From NCBI GenBank assembly GCA_030141605.1, contig JAQGDQ010000204.1, positions 218,501 to 282,500 on the forward strand: DNA of 64,000 nt, in the 5' to 3' direction. The notes under the pieces were generated by a model that ran no database searches, was not told the origin of the DNA, and saw nothing but the letters and a program-made list of their open reading frames with translations. A program made the translations under genes and the position numbers. Of this stretch, positions 1 through 23,171 are shown piece by piece; position 1 is the stretch's first letter, and every line of letters starts with the position of its first letter. The stretch is from Tubiluchus corallicola. Its lineage: Eukaryota > Priapulida > Priapulimorpha > Priapulimorphida > Tubiluchidae.

Positions 1-1224
1 GAGCACGCATATGTGAGCATGCCGCTTTTTAATTAGGTCGCATTTTACTATTTTTATTAGTCAACTAACCAATTATAAATATCTATGCCTACTCATTGGC
101 AACATAAACAGGTGAATAAGTCAGGGGGCTGCAACATCTCCATGTAATAAAAATATCTAAGCTACAGACTCAAATTTCTTTTTTTAGCATTTTTTGCTTT
201 ACATGCTATACTTTGTTTTGATCGTTCTTGTAAATAATAATAATATTGTTTTAATTTTGTATATTTTGTATTACATTAAACTTAAGCTTAAATTTACACT
301 TAAATGCTAGAAAATAGTAGTGGTTTTCTTTCTTCTAAATTACAAACAGATAATTGCTGTGAGATGCAACCACCTTGTTTTGCAACCATTATGCGGTGCA
401 AACACCATGTGGTGCAAACTCCGTGCAGTGCAAACAACCTGCCGTGCAGTGCAACACGCTACAACAATGGTCGAACTACCCACATAGTGTCTCAGACTCT
501 GTCTCATTCCATATTTCTCTCTCTGACCTCGCTCTCTTTTCTTTGTTTTTTTATTAATATAATTCAGTAGTTTAAACGTAATTTTATTTTCTTAGTTCAC
601 TTTATCATCAACAGAAAACATTGAATACAGCACTTTAAAAAAAATTAACACATCAGTGTATATTTTCTATGGGGGTAGCAAGGTCCTAAGGAAACGGGTC
701 AACTATTCTGGCGCGTAAATCGGTAAATCTTGGTAGTACTCCGGCACTCTTCAAGAATATTGCGAAAATACTGTTCGTGTAGACTAACTCTAATAGATGG
801 ATTTCATTTTAACATTTAACACAAGTAGCCTATATACATAAATTTATATATAAGCATATAAATAAATAGGACTGTTGGATATATATAAAACTGTAGGTTC
901 GACATATACATGTAAGGCCTATGATCAGTGAATTCTTGGGTACATTTGAAGCATGTTGTAATTAAGTGTTAAAATATTATACAGCTTTACTTTATGTAGT
1001 TAATTAAACTCATAAAAGGATTCAGACAAACAAACAAAACAAAACGTTTACATGTAAATATGGGGCCTACTAATATGTTAGCTACTAAGTAACCTGCTTA
1101 TCTCCTCTTATCTCCAATGAATTTTTCTTCTTATTGGAAGGCTATACATCGGATTGCAATGACCACAATAACATTAACACAGAACAGTATTTTAAGTCAC
1201 CCATTTATCTATATTTTTTGTCAT
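1..1224. other. Gene-poor AT-rich flank
   Basis: I see no supportable gene here. A short stretch at about 360-460 contains several imperfect copies of a GTGCAAAC/AGTGCAA motif, a local degenerate direct repeat. The 88-residue open frame across it is low-complexity and has no splice or family support. The rest is AT-rich sequence without recognisable structure. Confidence 0.5.
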
Positions 1225-1515
1225 TCATGGGGTCCTTGGTGAACTTGGCGGCTTTGGGGTTATAGCAACTCCTGGAGGGTTACCCTTAGAACAGTCACAC
1301 TGGCCAGACGAATCTCCATCACCCACAGCACACTGTCTTTGACAAATACAATTTGGTAATTCTGCAAATGGTACTGTATTTCGGCATGTCATAATGGATT
1401 CCTCTTCGTGTTCCGGTTTTTTGTACATCGGATTTTCCACACCAGCATCATCATCAGCTTTTCCCCAGTTACACAGATAAACAAACAGCACATGTATTAG
1501 TATCAGATTCTTCAT
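1225..1515 (-). CDS. Small secreted cysteine-rich peptide (hypothetical)
   Basis: This is a 96-residue open frame of unknown function. Residues 1-20 look like a signal peptide (one basic residue, a hydrophobic core, then Gly-Lys-Ala before an acidic Asp-Asp-Asp-Ala-Gly start), so the product should be secreted. The predicted mature part has six cysteines, at 44, 56, 58, 62, 73 and 75, in a C-x11-C-x-C-x3-C-x10-C-x-C pattern, followed by a Pro-rich tail. An even number of cysteines suits three disulfides. A good splice acceptor (TTTATTGTTCAG) lies just upstream, with the exon starting at about 1536, and an in-frame TGA lies between that acceptor and the ATG. The chosen ATG is therefore a true start behind a possible 5' UTR intron. 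I do not recognise the family. It could still be a chance frame, but the signal peptide, paired cysteines and acceptor together favour a gene. Confidence 0.5.
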   Translation of the reverse strand: MKNLILIHVLFVYLCNWGKADDDAGVENPMYKKPEHEEESIMTCRNTVPFAELPNCICQRQCAVGDGDSSGQCDCSKGNPPGVAITPKPPSSPRTP

Positions 1516-1536
1516 TGTTTGGCAAAAATCATGCCC

Positions 1537-2080
1537 CTGAACAATAAATAGATGAAGATCAGTAATAACAGACCCATGATAGGCCTACATTATTCTCTAA
1601 ATGTAACATTAAACTTGTGATAGTAGTATCGATAGTAGTAAATCCTGAAATGTTTGTTTTACACATTATTATCCTATTTTAGTATAGCACACTTATATTA
1701 TTGTGTTGTACAAATAGTCATTTTAGTATATTGCAAGAAGCACCTATAATGTCTAGACGAAGGCTCGTTATCCTACCTGCGTAACGTTATGTAATTAAGT
1801 GCAAGAGATACTAGGTCTATTCTATATATCGCATTTAGTTCCACGTTTAAGGCGGCTTACTTCTGCTATAGTTCTCAGTTGTTTTATAATTTGAAAAACC
1901 GATAATTGTAAACAATAATAATTGTGACGTCATACAACGATAATTATGACATCAAAGTCTACCCAAGAAGTTGTGGGAATGATTAGAACGAAGGTAAAAC
2001 TCTCCAACTCTCACGCAGAATGCAGTACAGTACAATGGCAACAATACGGCAGTTTGAATACAATAGGAACTGTTAGATAT
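1537..2080. other. Intergenic AT-rich sequence
   Basis: No gene is supported here. If the small secreted peptide gene has a first exon it should lie in this stretch or beyond, but I cannot identify it. Confidence 0.4.
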
Positions 2081-2084
2081 AAGG

Positions 2085-3880
2085 CAGTTTCACCCCCTTC
2101 GCCAGTCTATTTTTCGCCATTCTATCACTTCGCCAGTTTATCCCTTTGCCAGTCTGTCATTTCGCCAGTGCACGGTCTCGCCAATCTATCTTTTCGCCAG
2201 TATATCATTTCACCCGTCTGCCTTTTCACCAGTGCATTACATCGCCAGTGGATATTAAAAACAGTACAATACATATTTAAACAGTGCTCCACTTCGTCAG
2301 TAGATCATTTCACCAGTTTATAGCTATTTGAGGAAAGAGTTTGAAAGAGTCGCCTTTACACAACAACCGCAATTAGGTGACAGCAATGCGGTACACCGTC
2401 GGATAGATAATAGTTTGGAATATCGTCACTGGCCGCCACATTAGTAGGTGCGCTTCAGTCTTGAGTAACATAACGGTAAAGTTTTGATGAGCTGTCGCAA
2501 AAATTAGGAGCTTGAGGTCCAAGTGGCTTCTAGACCTAGTAGCCAAGAACAGCCCTATCTTCAGTGTTAGTCGTGTGATTAAAATGTTTTTCTTCAAGAG
2601 TTATGATTTCCCAAAGTTGAAATGTTGAGTTTTTTGTCAGAAGCTTTAAGTATGGCACCGACATGGGTCTAGAAAAACGTCCGTAGCGGTGACGGCTGTT
2701 TAAACATCGTTGGATAAAGAATTGCTGAGACTGTCACAACTGGGCGCCGTCTTGGTAGGTGGCACTTCCAGCATCAAGTAACTGATTTTGGTTGAAGTCC
2801 TAACGGCTTCCAGGCCTAGTACGGCAAGCTCATGTCAATATCGAGTGTTTGTCACATGACTGTAAAGGGATTTGTTCTGGAGATGTGGCTTCCCAAGTTT
2901 GCTCATGGCGATACCTCGTTTATATATGTATATATTTATAGGGAAATATGTATATTTTTCCCTAACTGGACTTGTTCGAGGCCTATAAAACGGCAACGGT
3001 TCAGAATTCGACAAAACGGAGCCGGCTGTAGACAGCTAATGCATAGCTCTTTACTTGTTTTTATTTGGATTGCTTGGTCTTATTGTAGGAGTAATGGCTT
3101 CTCAAAAACTGACATATTTTGAAGTTTTTCGGTCATAATTCAGACGGGTCAAAAGGTAACGACCCGAATTGCAACCTAACATAGCCCTCTGCTCTGGCTA
3201 CGTCCACACCAAATTTAGTCAAGTAGCCCTATCAAGTTTTCGAGTTATTCTAAAAAAGCGTATCTTTTCTCAGATACGGAAAAAAAAGATCCGTATCTGG
3301 GAAACAAAACATCGAAGAACAAAAATAACAGCAGATTCTGAATGTCACATGTCACCCGACCTTCTTTTATCGCCGTTTTCTGGCTAAGCAAAGCTAGACT
3401 CGCGATTTTGACACAGTGCACCAAATTTTACGTTTCATGACGAACTCAGTGATATATGGCACGCCTCTGTACGACTTACGTCTTCCGTCCACAAAGCGTT
3501 TAAACTGTGGTAGCTCTGTCCAAAAAAAGGCAGCAGCTGTGGAGGTGGCGGCTGCGCGCACGTCATCGGATAGAAAATTGATTGTACTATCGGGCGCCAC
3601 ATTGCAGGTGGCGTTTCAGTGTTGAGTAACGTAAGCGTTTTCTAATATAGGCGAGTACCTCAATTACAATTTAAAAAGTTCTTATTACAAGAACAATCCT
3701 ATGTATTGTACTTCTAATATCAACTGGCGAAAAGATATACTGGCAAAATGGTAGACTGGCGAAGTGTACCACTACCTAAATACCTATTGCACTCTTTTTC
3801 TAATATCAACTGGCGAAAACTTAGACTGGCGAGTGGTGAAAAGATAGACTGGCGGATTGGTGCACTGTTCGAAAAGTTTG
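2085..3880. mobile_element. Fold-back-type element with repeat-built inverted arms
   Basis: The left arm (about 2090-2330) is built from many imperfect copies of a roughly 16-20 bp unit containing CGCCAGTCTATCTTTT. The right arm (about 3710-3880) holds the same unit in inverse orientation (ACTGGCGAAAAGATAGA). Sequence between units is also inverted: a tract ending in AATATCcACTGGCG reads in both arms. Terminal inverted repeats made of short tandem units are the hallmark of Foldback/Galileo-like DNA elements. The 1.4 kb interior has no intact transposase frame. Instead it carries diverged direct repeats starting near 2425, 2742 and 3593, each sharing a GCCACATT-x-AGGTGGCG-like start and a GAGTAAC stretch. 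The exact ends and any target duplication are unclear. Confidence 0.6.
2425..3640 (+). repeat. Diverged direct repeats inside the fold-back element
   Basis: Three starts of a related unit lie at about 2425, 2742 and 3593. Copies one and two can be followed for about 180 bp through a shared series of blocks: the GGTGGC-like start, a GGCTTCyAGrCCTAGTA block, a CAATATCGAGTGTT/CTTCAGTGTT block and a TTCCCAAGTT block. Copy three is only about 50 bp. No open frame spans them. Confidence 0.55.
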
Positions 3881-3904
3881 ACATAGAGAAGTTTGGATAC
3901 AGTC

Positions 3905-6050
3905 AGGCTGGATAGTTCGAACGCAGAATATATGACGCAAAGCAGGTTCTGGCTCGGCTCAGGAAGGATTGGATGTTTTATTTGTGTATTTTATTTTAGG
4001 TTTGAATGATATACGCAAGATAAAAACTGCACACGTTAGTTTAGATAACAAAATGAAGAGGTTAGTAATGAGTTCCGGAATACAGTGACGGAATACAATT
4101 TGTTCCAATATTTTAAGTATAGTGACATATCGAACATCAGTATCAATTATGCAAGATAAAATCATATTACTGTTGCTTAAAATTCTATTTCTTAGCCTAA
4201 AACACATTTATGCAGTAATGCCCAAATTACAGACGCATGCGTACTGTATTCGTAGTTAAAAAACTTTCGGAGGGTAATATTGTACGAAGCTCGAAGTTTT
4301 GTTAGAGTACCGCGTTCGTACAATAACCAGCAATTACTGTAATAGAAAGAATTACTGTACTAGAACTACAAAGCTATTTGGACACACCGAAGTTAGGACA
4401 CAATACTGGTTAGACGTAGGGAAGTTTGGACACTAAGACAGGTTGACGCTAAGAGGTTTGGACACCTGCAGTTGAACACAAGACTGGGTGGCTACAGGGT
4501 GGACACGAGACAAACTAAACATAGCGGGGATTAGACTCACGGCAGTTTTGGACGTAAGGCAATTGCACTAAAAAGTAACGTGCACTTTAGACACAGCAAA
4601 TGTGGGTGGAACTTTACCAAAAGACAGAACTGCTTTTCTCTTATCTATGTAGGTTGTTAATTGCCAATAAGAATTAGCGCAGATTTATTACATTTACATC
4701 GTCTATTCCTCCGAGTTAAGTCCCGAGTTAGAACGTGAACGGCATGAGGTTTAAAAATTAGCCATCTAGCCCCACACACGGGTTTTGAAGGAATCTGTCA
4801 AAATATTTTTCGTAAGGTTTACGCAGTCATTTCAAATCGATCCCTGGACATCCATGATTAAATTCGACATATTTACCTAAAAGAAGAATAAATATGGACG
4901 AATGGCGTCTGACAAGTTTTCTAGAAATCTTCGGTGAAGAGCGCACCGTCACTTGTAAATCCTTGCTGAGTGGCACATCACTGTCACTGCGCGCCACGTG
5001 ACATGAATCTACAATTAACTACAGTCCATTTAAATATCTGACTTAAAGCGATCTACAATGAAAGATGAAGTCGTGTTGCATCTACCACAATTTTGGTTGT
5101 TATTGCAGTTATAGCAACCTAGAAACATTACACAAGTGATGGAGGCTAAACATTTAACTTAATTTGGAGTATCAATTTGCATCTGAATATGAAGAGCATT
5201 AATATGAGTGACAGAATTTATTTTAGTTCACAAACATTTATTCTGGAAGTTGTTAATACAACTGCTTAATACTAATAATAATTAGATTAAAATTGTTATA
5301 AATTGGATTATAACAGCTTCCTAATATACGTAATAACATTAGGGTTGTGCACACTATGCAATATCTGTTTGACATAGATTTCTACTAGCTTGCAGCCTGG
5401 ATAAGTGCCGTTTTGCGAACATTTGTCGGACAAAGATTTTTATGCTTAAATTTTTGTGTCCGACAAAATCGTCCTGCTCGTATGTGTACCTTAGTGCAAC
5501 AATTTGCGTAAAACCAAATCAGAATAATAATAAGAACTGATTTTGTCATTCGCAATCTGGTAAATATTTACTGCAATTAATCCGGGATTTGGCTGATACA
5601 GATTACTTCATACAAAAGATATAGTGTGCAAGAAATTTTTTGCTTCAGACAATTTTGTTGTAGACAGATTTTTTTACAATATACTGCTAAGTTTGCAAAA
5701 TCCAAGAAGCTTTGCGACGAAACTATTTCCATTATTTTGTAAATTATATGAAGATGCCACAATGCGACACATTGTGTTTAAAAGAATAAAAAAGCATTAA
5801 TCTTTTACGTACAAAACGCACAAGAAAGACAAAACATTATAGATACAAAAAAAATAATAATATTAATAATATTGTAATATTTTGTAATAAATCAAAAAGT
5901 TTGATTTTATATATATATAAATTCAATATAATTCAATATATTGAAATAAAATATAGCATTAGTTCAGCATTATTGCAGGGGAAAAATTTAAATATTTTTC
6001 ATTTCATGTGTCTGCATCGTATTCTAGTTTTCTAGTTTTGACATAGACTT
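3905..6050. other. Intergenic sequence with degenerate repeats and a small hairpin
   Basis: No gene is supported. At about 4375-4580 a degenerate series of GTTTGGACAC/GTTAGGACAC-like units recurs roughly every 25-40 bp. At 5422-5432 and 5457-5467 there is a perfect 11-bp inverted repeat (TTTGTCGGACA and its complement) around a 24-base loop. The rest is AT-rich. Confidence 0.5.
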
Positions 6051-6055
6051 CCAAT

Positions 6056-7430
<1,375 letters not shown>

Positions 7431-7491
<61 letters not shown>
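7431..7491. repeat. (AAT)n microsatellite
   Basis: An uninterrupted AAT run of about 60 bp, less than 100 bp upstream of the first coding exon of the tandem-C2 gene. Confidence 0.95.
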
Positions 7492-7492
<1 letters not shown>

Positions 7493-7588
7493 TTAGTCTG
7501 TCTTGAAGCTTTACTGAAACGTGAATTTTGTTGAATATGTTGCAACAACGAAGTAAAAGCTTTGGTATTTTTTTAGGTAAGTGCAGAA

Positions 7589-17176
<9,588 letters not shown>

Positions 17177-17205
17177 AACTTAGTCTTAGTCCCATAACTA
17201 CATGA

Positions 17206-17211
17206 AATAAA
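17206..17211 (+). terminator. Candidate polyadenylation signal, tandem-C2 gene
   Basis: An AATAAA hexamer lies 30 bases after the stop codon. That is close, so a later AATAAA near 18351 may be the one used. Confidence 0.35.
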
Positions 17212-20165
17212 CAGTTGGCTATAATAATCATACACATACGTATAGTAAAGCAGCCTAAATAATTATATTTATTTAATTTATGTTTTGTAAAAAAAATGAG
17301 AATCTTATGTTATGTGTATTCTATGTAAAACCAGTCTGATAGTGTCACTAGGTCAAAGTACTCATTATTTTTAGTAAATTTAAAAATAGTTTCTATTTAG
17401 AAATGGGATAGGCATTGTTGCTACATAGAGGTTAAACAACGCCTTTTCGCAACGAGAGTGCAAGAAACAGTGCTACCTGAGCGAAAGAGCTACAATGTAT
17501 TAATTGACTTCCTTAAGGTTCAATTAATCAGAATCAGTTTCGGGTGTACTTTTCCCATTTTCCATAACATCTGAAAAGTGCGGTTAATACTGCTTACCAA
17601 TACAAAAGTTCCCGTGTGTGCGAGACGGTTTGCTTCGCACAGTTTGCTGCATACAGATTTTTTCGCCATCTATGACTATCATAAACGTATTGCTCATCTT
17701 CCTGTTCAGAAGAATTTGACTATTGTATGTTCGGCCAAGCGAGACTAGGACCTGTGCCAATTAGGCGTCAGTCTTGGGGAAAGGGCACAGTAAACCCACC
17801 TAAGTAATCATTATTGTATGTCCGATTACGTGTGTAAGATGTATGGTGTAAATATCCGCCCAGTTTTACTTTTTGTGCTAACCACAATCTAGTAACAGGC
17901 CTTATTATATTTCATATAGCTACGGTGCAGGAAAATAAATTATATTATTATTTAAATATATTTTGTAGATACTAAAGCCTGTTGCAGAGTAACAGTTTAG
18001 ATGACTTCAGAATTACATTATAAGTACGACACTGATTAATTTCGAAATCAAAAGCTATTTGTATTGGTTTGATCGAGCATGAACTGCGACATGTAGTAGA
18101 AATTCGTGCCAATAAAGGCACTTTGTCTGTATCACTGACATGTAATTGTATGTATTATAATTGCATGTAATGGTATTAAATTTGCTTTAAGTGTTAAAAA
18201 ATTACTGTAGTGTGCACCAAGAAGTATTAATTAACAGAGTTAGCATTAATTATAAGATGGTGCTTGTTAGATATAATCTATAAAATTAATGCATGTCAAT
18301 GAAATTTAATATTGGAAAGACAACTACAACAGTTTTGTGAATCTGTGTATCAATAAAATCAAAATAAAACAGGCAAATTAGATGCTAGCTGTTTATAAAC
18401 GCTAAACAATTGGGTAAATTCGTATTATTATTTTTGTAAGATACTGAAGACTTAATTTAAAAAGTAAAAGTGATGTGCTAAAAATGTTAGTTAAAAATAC
18501 CAACACACCACTAAAAGAAATGAAAGAACCTGATCTTCTCATAAGTTAATTGTTTAATTGATTTCAGCCGTCAGTTTACACCACTGTCCAATGTAACCAT
18601 GCATACATTGTCATCATCCAGCTATGCCAATCATCACTTATTAGTATCATCACAATTCAGTATAATATACTGTAATCAATGTGTCATAAACTGATCTCCA
18701 AGTACATCCAGCTTGATATCTCTGAGATACCAAAAAATTTTCACTGCCACAAACGTGTTTAATAAACTATTATGTGAACATCTTACTCAGGCAAAATAAT
18801 AATTTGCATTTATGGCACTTACAGAAAAATATGATCTTAAGAGTAAAAAAATAAATAATGATTATTATCACCTGGTCATATCACCACCAAAGATTAGAAA
18901 ACACTATATATGGTCTTGAAAAAATAAATCGATATGGCAAAGTATTTTCTAACTAACAGTATCAATTTGTGGCTGTCTCGCATACTTTACAGCCTGCACT
19001 AATATTCTCCTAACATGCAAAAATTTAGCTAATATATATAAAGCTACATATAAAGAGCCTTTGAAGGTTAAAGTACTTAGGTAATAAACAATCATAGAAA
19101 CTTTTACAAAGTTACATTTTTATAGTTAAATGTGGTCATTTTTCTCAACCATCAATCAACAAGAATTAGATATAATAAAGGAAAGTAAAATAGAGCCATC
19201 GAGTGAAATTAAGTAAAACAAAGGACATTAGTGACAATATGAAACTAGATAATATAATAGGTAACCTATGGTTGTGTCATCTGGTTAGTAAGGCATTGCC
19301 CTACTGCCAGGTATTCCATTGATCAAAACCCACTCATATCAAATTAGTTTAAGATATCATTGTGCCATCTAGGGGAAGAAAATTACATTGAATCACAGAC
19401 TTACAACATTACAGATAATCATCGACTTACGACCACATCTGGCTCCACGAATTGGTCGTAAGACGATCTGGACACAAGTTGGACCCGTACGTTCAAGCGA
19501 CTGTCCCCTACGCATAAGATGTTGCAAGTGTATGCACCATAATGGTGGCGCTCACAGAGGAATTTGTTGCAACGGAGGGCAATTTAAAATAAATTAGCTT
19601 AAAAAGAACGAAATATAACTTACTATCCTTTTTATATGATTAATTAATTAAGTTGTGCTCAGGTTGGGAAGTCAAACATTTGTAAGTTGCATAAGTCGCA
19701 AGTCGATGACTACTTTTACAAATTTCGGATAGTTGAAAACAAAACTAATTTTGGTATCCAGAAAAGTACTATATTATGAAGACTAAAATTATCACACCAG
19801 CACTGCAACACACAGGTGCATTTGTTTTGATCTTTGGCAAGCTATTATCACTTCATAAAATTATATGATATAAATAAAAATATGGACGAGTACAACAAGC
19901 TTCAACCAAAACCTAGACTTATTATTCTTAAAAGTTTTTATCAAAGCTAAAGTACAATTTATAATGATTACTGCAATAGCTTTACAGTGCAAAACAAGTT
20001 TACTTTTGATTGGCTATATATATGACTTACACCTGTTTGGGCAAGAACTTTGTATACAAGGAATAATTATTACATGTCCGGTATGTGTATTATTATCAAG
20101 GAGTAATTTTACATCTTTTCACAATTATTTAAGCTAAACAAACAAAACCACTAGATCTCATGACT
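17212..20165. other. Intergenic region between convergent genes
   Basis: The tandem-C2 gene (plus) and the FAM177 gene (minus) converge here. The sequence is AT-rich with no supportable exon. The only structure I can name is the pogo/Tc1-like MITE at about 19412-19716. Confidence 0.55.
19412..19716. mobile_element. MITE with pogo-like terminal inverted repeats
   Basis: The left end, starting CAGATAATCATCGACTTACGAC, is matched by the inverse of ATAAGTCGCAAGTCGATGACTAC at about 19691-19713. TA dinucleotides flank the outer ends (19410-19411 and 19717-19718), as expected for the Tc1/mariner/pogo superfamily. The element is about 305 bp, has no transposase and has diverged ends. CATCGACTTACGACC-type ends are common in pogo-derived MITEs, from memory. 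Confidence 0.6.
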
Positions 20166-20170
20166 TGTGG

Positions 20171-20176
20171 TTTATT
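20171..20176 (-). terminator. Candidate polyadenylation signal, FAM177 gene
   Basis: TTTATT on the plus strand is AATAAA in the gene's orientation, about 95 bases after the stop codon. Confidence 0.55.
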
Positions 20177-20270
20177 TCTTAAGTTTTAATTTATCGGAAT
20201 ATTGGAAACTTGACAACAAGAATATAGTACCAAACAGCCCAGGTGGAAGCACCATTCATTTAACGCTAAT

Positions 20271-21038
20271 CTATGATTTTGAGCTGGAAGTACTAGCTGC
20301 TGCTTGGTCAGTTGTAGCATGAGGCTGATTAACAACTAACTCAAATGATTTTTGGGGGTCCTCATCATGCTTCCAAGTCTTGTTCTCCAGCATTTGCGAC
20401 TGTTGTCTCGATTCTTCCCTACGAGCACTTAAGTAATACTCACTGACTGCATACTGATACTTCGGTGACGTAATACCAAAAAAGTATGCAAGACGTTCAC
20501 CAAGATAATCACATGCTGATAGTGTCTTGGAAGCTGCAAACGTAGTGTAATACCACATATATGGCAACCATTGTAATGTCTTTGGGTCAACAATAGGTGC
20601 CTGCATCAACTCTTTGGAGTCATCCTCTTCATCAGAGCTAAACTCTTCCAATGTGCCATCACTAAAATGCAGAATTTTACTTGGTGTTCGTATTTTCACC
20701 ATGTCAATATTAGCATCAGAAAACAGAACTCTTCCTTTTGTAGTCTCTCCAGACACTGCAGCTGAAATACTAGGTGCATGGATTTTTGCATCTTTTTCAC
20801 CACCAACAGCACTCGTTGAAATTGGCAACGTTACAGAAGGTTCGATATTATTTTTATTTGCAGCAGAGGCACCTGCATTGCTCTCAGCTGGACTTGGAGC
20901 CTGGGTTCTATCATCACTAGCCTCCACTTTATCAATTATGACCTTATTTGGAGCATCAGGTATAATGGGTGCCACATCGTTTTCAGCAAAGGGAGTGCTA
21001 AAGTCACAACTACTGACATTTTGCTTAGGTACCGCCAT
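20271..21038 (-). CDS. FAM177A1: FAM177 family protein (FAM177A-like)
   Basis: This is an intact 255-residue frame. The conserved FAM177 core lies at about residues 114-205: KILHFSDGTLEEFSSDEEDD, then WLPYMWYYTTFAASKTLSACDYLGE-type sequence, then ITSPKYQYAVSEYYLSARREE. The aromatic stretch at about 157-190 is the moderately hydrophobic segment of the family. The vertebrate homologue is reported at the Golgi and its molecular role is poorly understood. The first 110 residues are low-complexity and longer than I recall for the human protein. The whole coding region is one exon. A good acceptor (TTTTATTTTCAG) ends about 60 bases upstream of the ATG, so a noncoding first exon is likely. The product assignment is firm, but the symbol is by family resemblance only. 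Confidence 0.93.
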   Translation of the reverse strand: MAVPKQNVSSCDFSTPFAENDVAPIIPDAPNKVIIDKVEASDDRTQAPSPAESNAGASAANKNNIEPSVTLPISTSAVGGEKDAKIHAPSISAAVSGETTKGRVLFSDANIDMVKIRTPSKILHFSDGTLEEFSSDEEDDSKELMQAPIVDPKTLQWLPYMWYYTTFAASKTLSACDYLGERLAYFFGITSPKYQYAVSEYYLSARREESRQQSQMLENKTWKHDEDPQKSFELVVNQPHATTDQAAASTSSSKS

Positions 21039-21099
21039 AGTTCCGCCTGGTTACACTATTATAATTATCGTCACCAAAATAACGAGAATTTGGCTGCCT

Positions 21100-23160
21100 G
21101 AAAATAAAAGATATCATACAAGGCAAAAATCTTTAAAAAAATCTTGAAAAGTACATGTTTGTATAACAAAGCATTCAAAGGATAATAGGTTAACAGGCAG
21201 CATGCTTACTGTACAGTTGACAGCCCAGGTTATTCAATTCTGGTTTACCTGGTCTGGGTGCAGTAGGCAGATTCAAGCTACTTGCTATTCTTGCCAGATT
21301 TCAGTAATTATTAGGTTTTATATTCATTGTTCAATGTGCAGCCCATTAAAATATTGCATCATATATAGAGGGCTTTATAAATTAATAAGCTTAAACTTAT
21401 TCACACGCATACCAGCTATCCAAAATGTAGCTAATTATCCAATCATGCATACCTAGGTTCTAACACAGATAAGCGAGTTACAGAAAGCCTTTAATAGTTT
21501 TTAGGCTAGCTGTTAATAAGTAATGACGACACAGATGTTTGTTTTTTAAAATCTGGAGCAACCTCCTACTTACTGTAACTCGGCACTATGCTGAATAGTG
21601 AATTCTATATTACCACCATGCCACACATGTAACAATCATACTTGCTTAACAAACATTTTATTAAAACTAAAGTAAAGATGAAACTTTTATTCAGGTTACC
21701 ACATTTCAGTGTAATAAGCAATGACAAACATTATACTACAGTGCTTACTATCTGCAAAGGCTGGTTACTAAGCTATTTCAATAGCAAGGTACCTTAACTT
21801 TTTTCGAACACTGGCTAGTACAAATAACTAAGTTTATGAAAGTATTTAACAAAACTGAAAACCTTTTTTCTCAAATCTTTTTATCAGCAGTTCAAGCGCA
21901 AGCTGACAAATTATTGCAAATTTGAGTTTTATTCTTTTTTTGTATCTATTTATTTCTCAGTCTGTGCATTCTTCTCATTGCATTCACTTCTCTTGATCCT
22001 TTCTTGCACGTATGTTTCCTTTTGCTCAATTGACCTACAATAGAAAATTAATTGTTTATCAAATCAGCTACATATTAACTAATTTTGAATATAAATTAAT
22101 TTGGTAACTAGCAAATTTCATGAAACCAAGGGTGACATTTGCATTGGGCTATTTAGCATTGAGCTTTAGTTTCAGAACAGAGATTTCCACATTAATTATA
22201 AAATGCAAATTCACGCAGTCATGAATACACATACTGCATATGATAACAGTAAATGTTAATTAGCTCATAATGCATGTTTGAGTAATGTATGCTCGAGTAT
22301 CAATCTAAGACGTGAGATATCCTGGCTTGATGACAACTCACTAGTAAAAAATATGAATTTCTGCCAAATGTATTATTGTCACATATGAAAAAGATATCTT
22401 TAAAATATATTAATAGATTTGACATAATTATAATAACATATTATAGCTCTCAACTTCATATTGTTTTCATTGTACACAGTAGGACCTTGATTATTTTGAC
22501 AGTTCAGTACTGAGAGGTCAAAAAGTAAAGATAATCAAGAAAGTTCGGATAATCAGACTTACATAGTTTTCCTTAAAGTATAACCCATCTTTGCAACATC
22601 AGATGCAGAACTAGTAAAAAATATGTATATAATATTTTTACGCCTAGCCATTTTCCTCTGTTTAATCTTTACCAGTGATATTAACTGAAATAATTCATCT
22701 ATAGTTCAGAAAAAAATAAAAGAAATGCAAATGCTTAATGGGATATGACCACAGGTTTGGTCTTCAGAAATAAAAATTTACAGCATACGGAATTTGCGCA
22801 TTATTGGCACCTACTTCCCATTTAACAACTTCACCGTGAGCAAAATATCATGCTCATTTATGAAATTTATTTAATTTTGGAATGCGATGTTTCGAGTTGC
22901 ATTTAGCTATTGTCCACAAAGTCATAAACCAGGCATGTTGTTGCTAGTGAGCTTCATGCTATGCACACTAATGTAGTCAATGTTACACTTGCCACACAGA
23001 TTTCACTTGCAGGGGCTAAAATATTAGGTCATTTTTTTAGTTCATTTTTCCCTAGAAGAGGTTATTCTGCAAGACAACAGAAGCAAAAGAGGTGAGCATA
23101 TGCAAAATACCACAACACACTTTACACCCGCAGTAGGGGGTCAGTATCATATCAAGGTTA
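21100..23160. other. Upstream region of FAM177, mostly unassigned
   Basis: At 21952-22034 on the minus strand a CTATTGTAG acceptor is followed by a short open stretch ending in a stop and AATAAA-rich sequence. It could be a terminal exon but is open in two frames, so I do not call it a gene. At about 22485-22560 a CAGTAGGACCTTGATTATTT start and an opposed TCGGATAATCAGA suggest a worn pogo-like element. The rest is AT-rich. Confidence 0.4.
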
Positions 23161-23171
23161 AATGGATGAAA

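Noticed and set aside
304-570. 88-residue open frame
   Set aside because: It covers a degenerate GTGCAAAC repeat, has no start context, splice site or family likeness, and a second frame is equally open.
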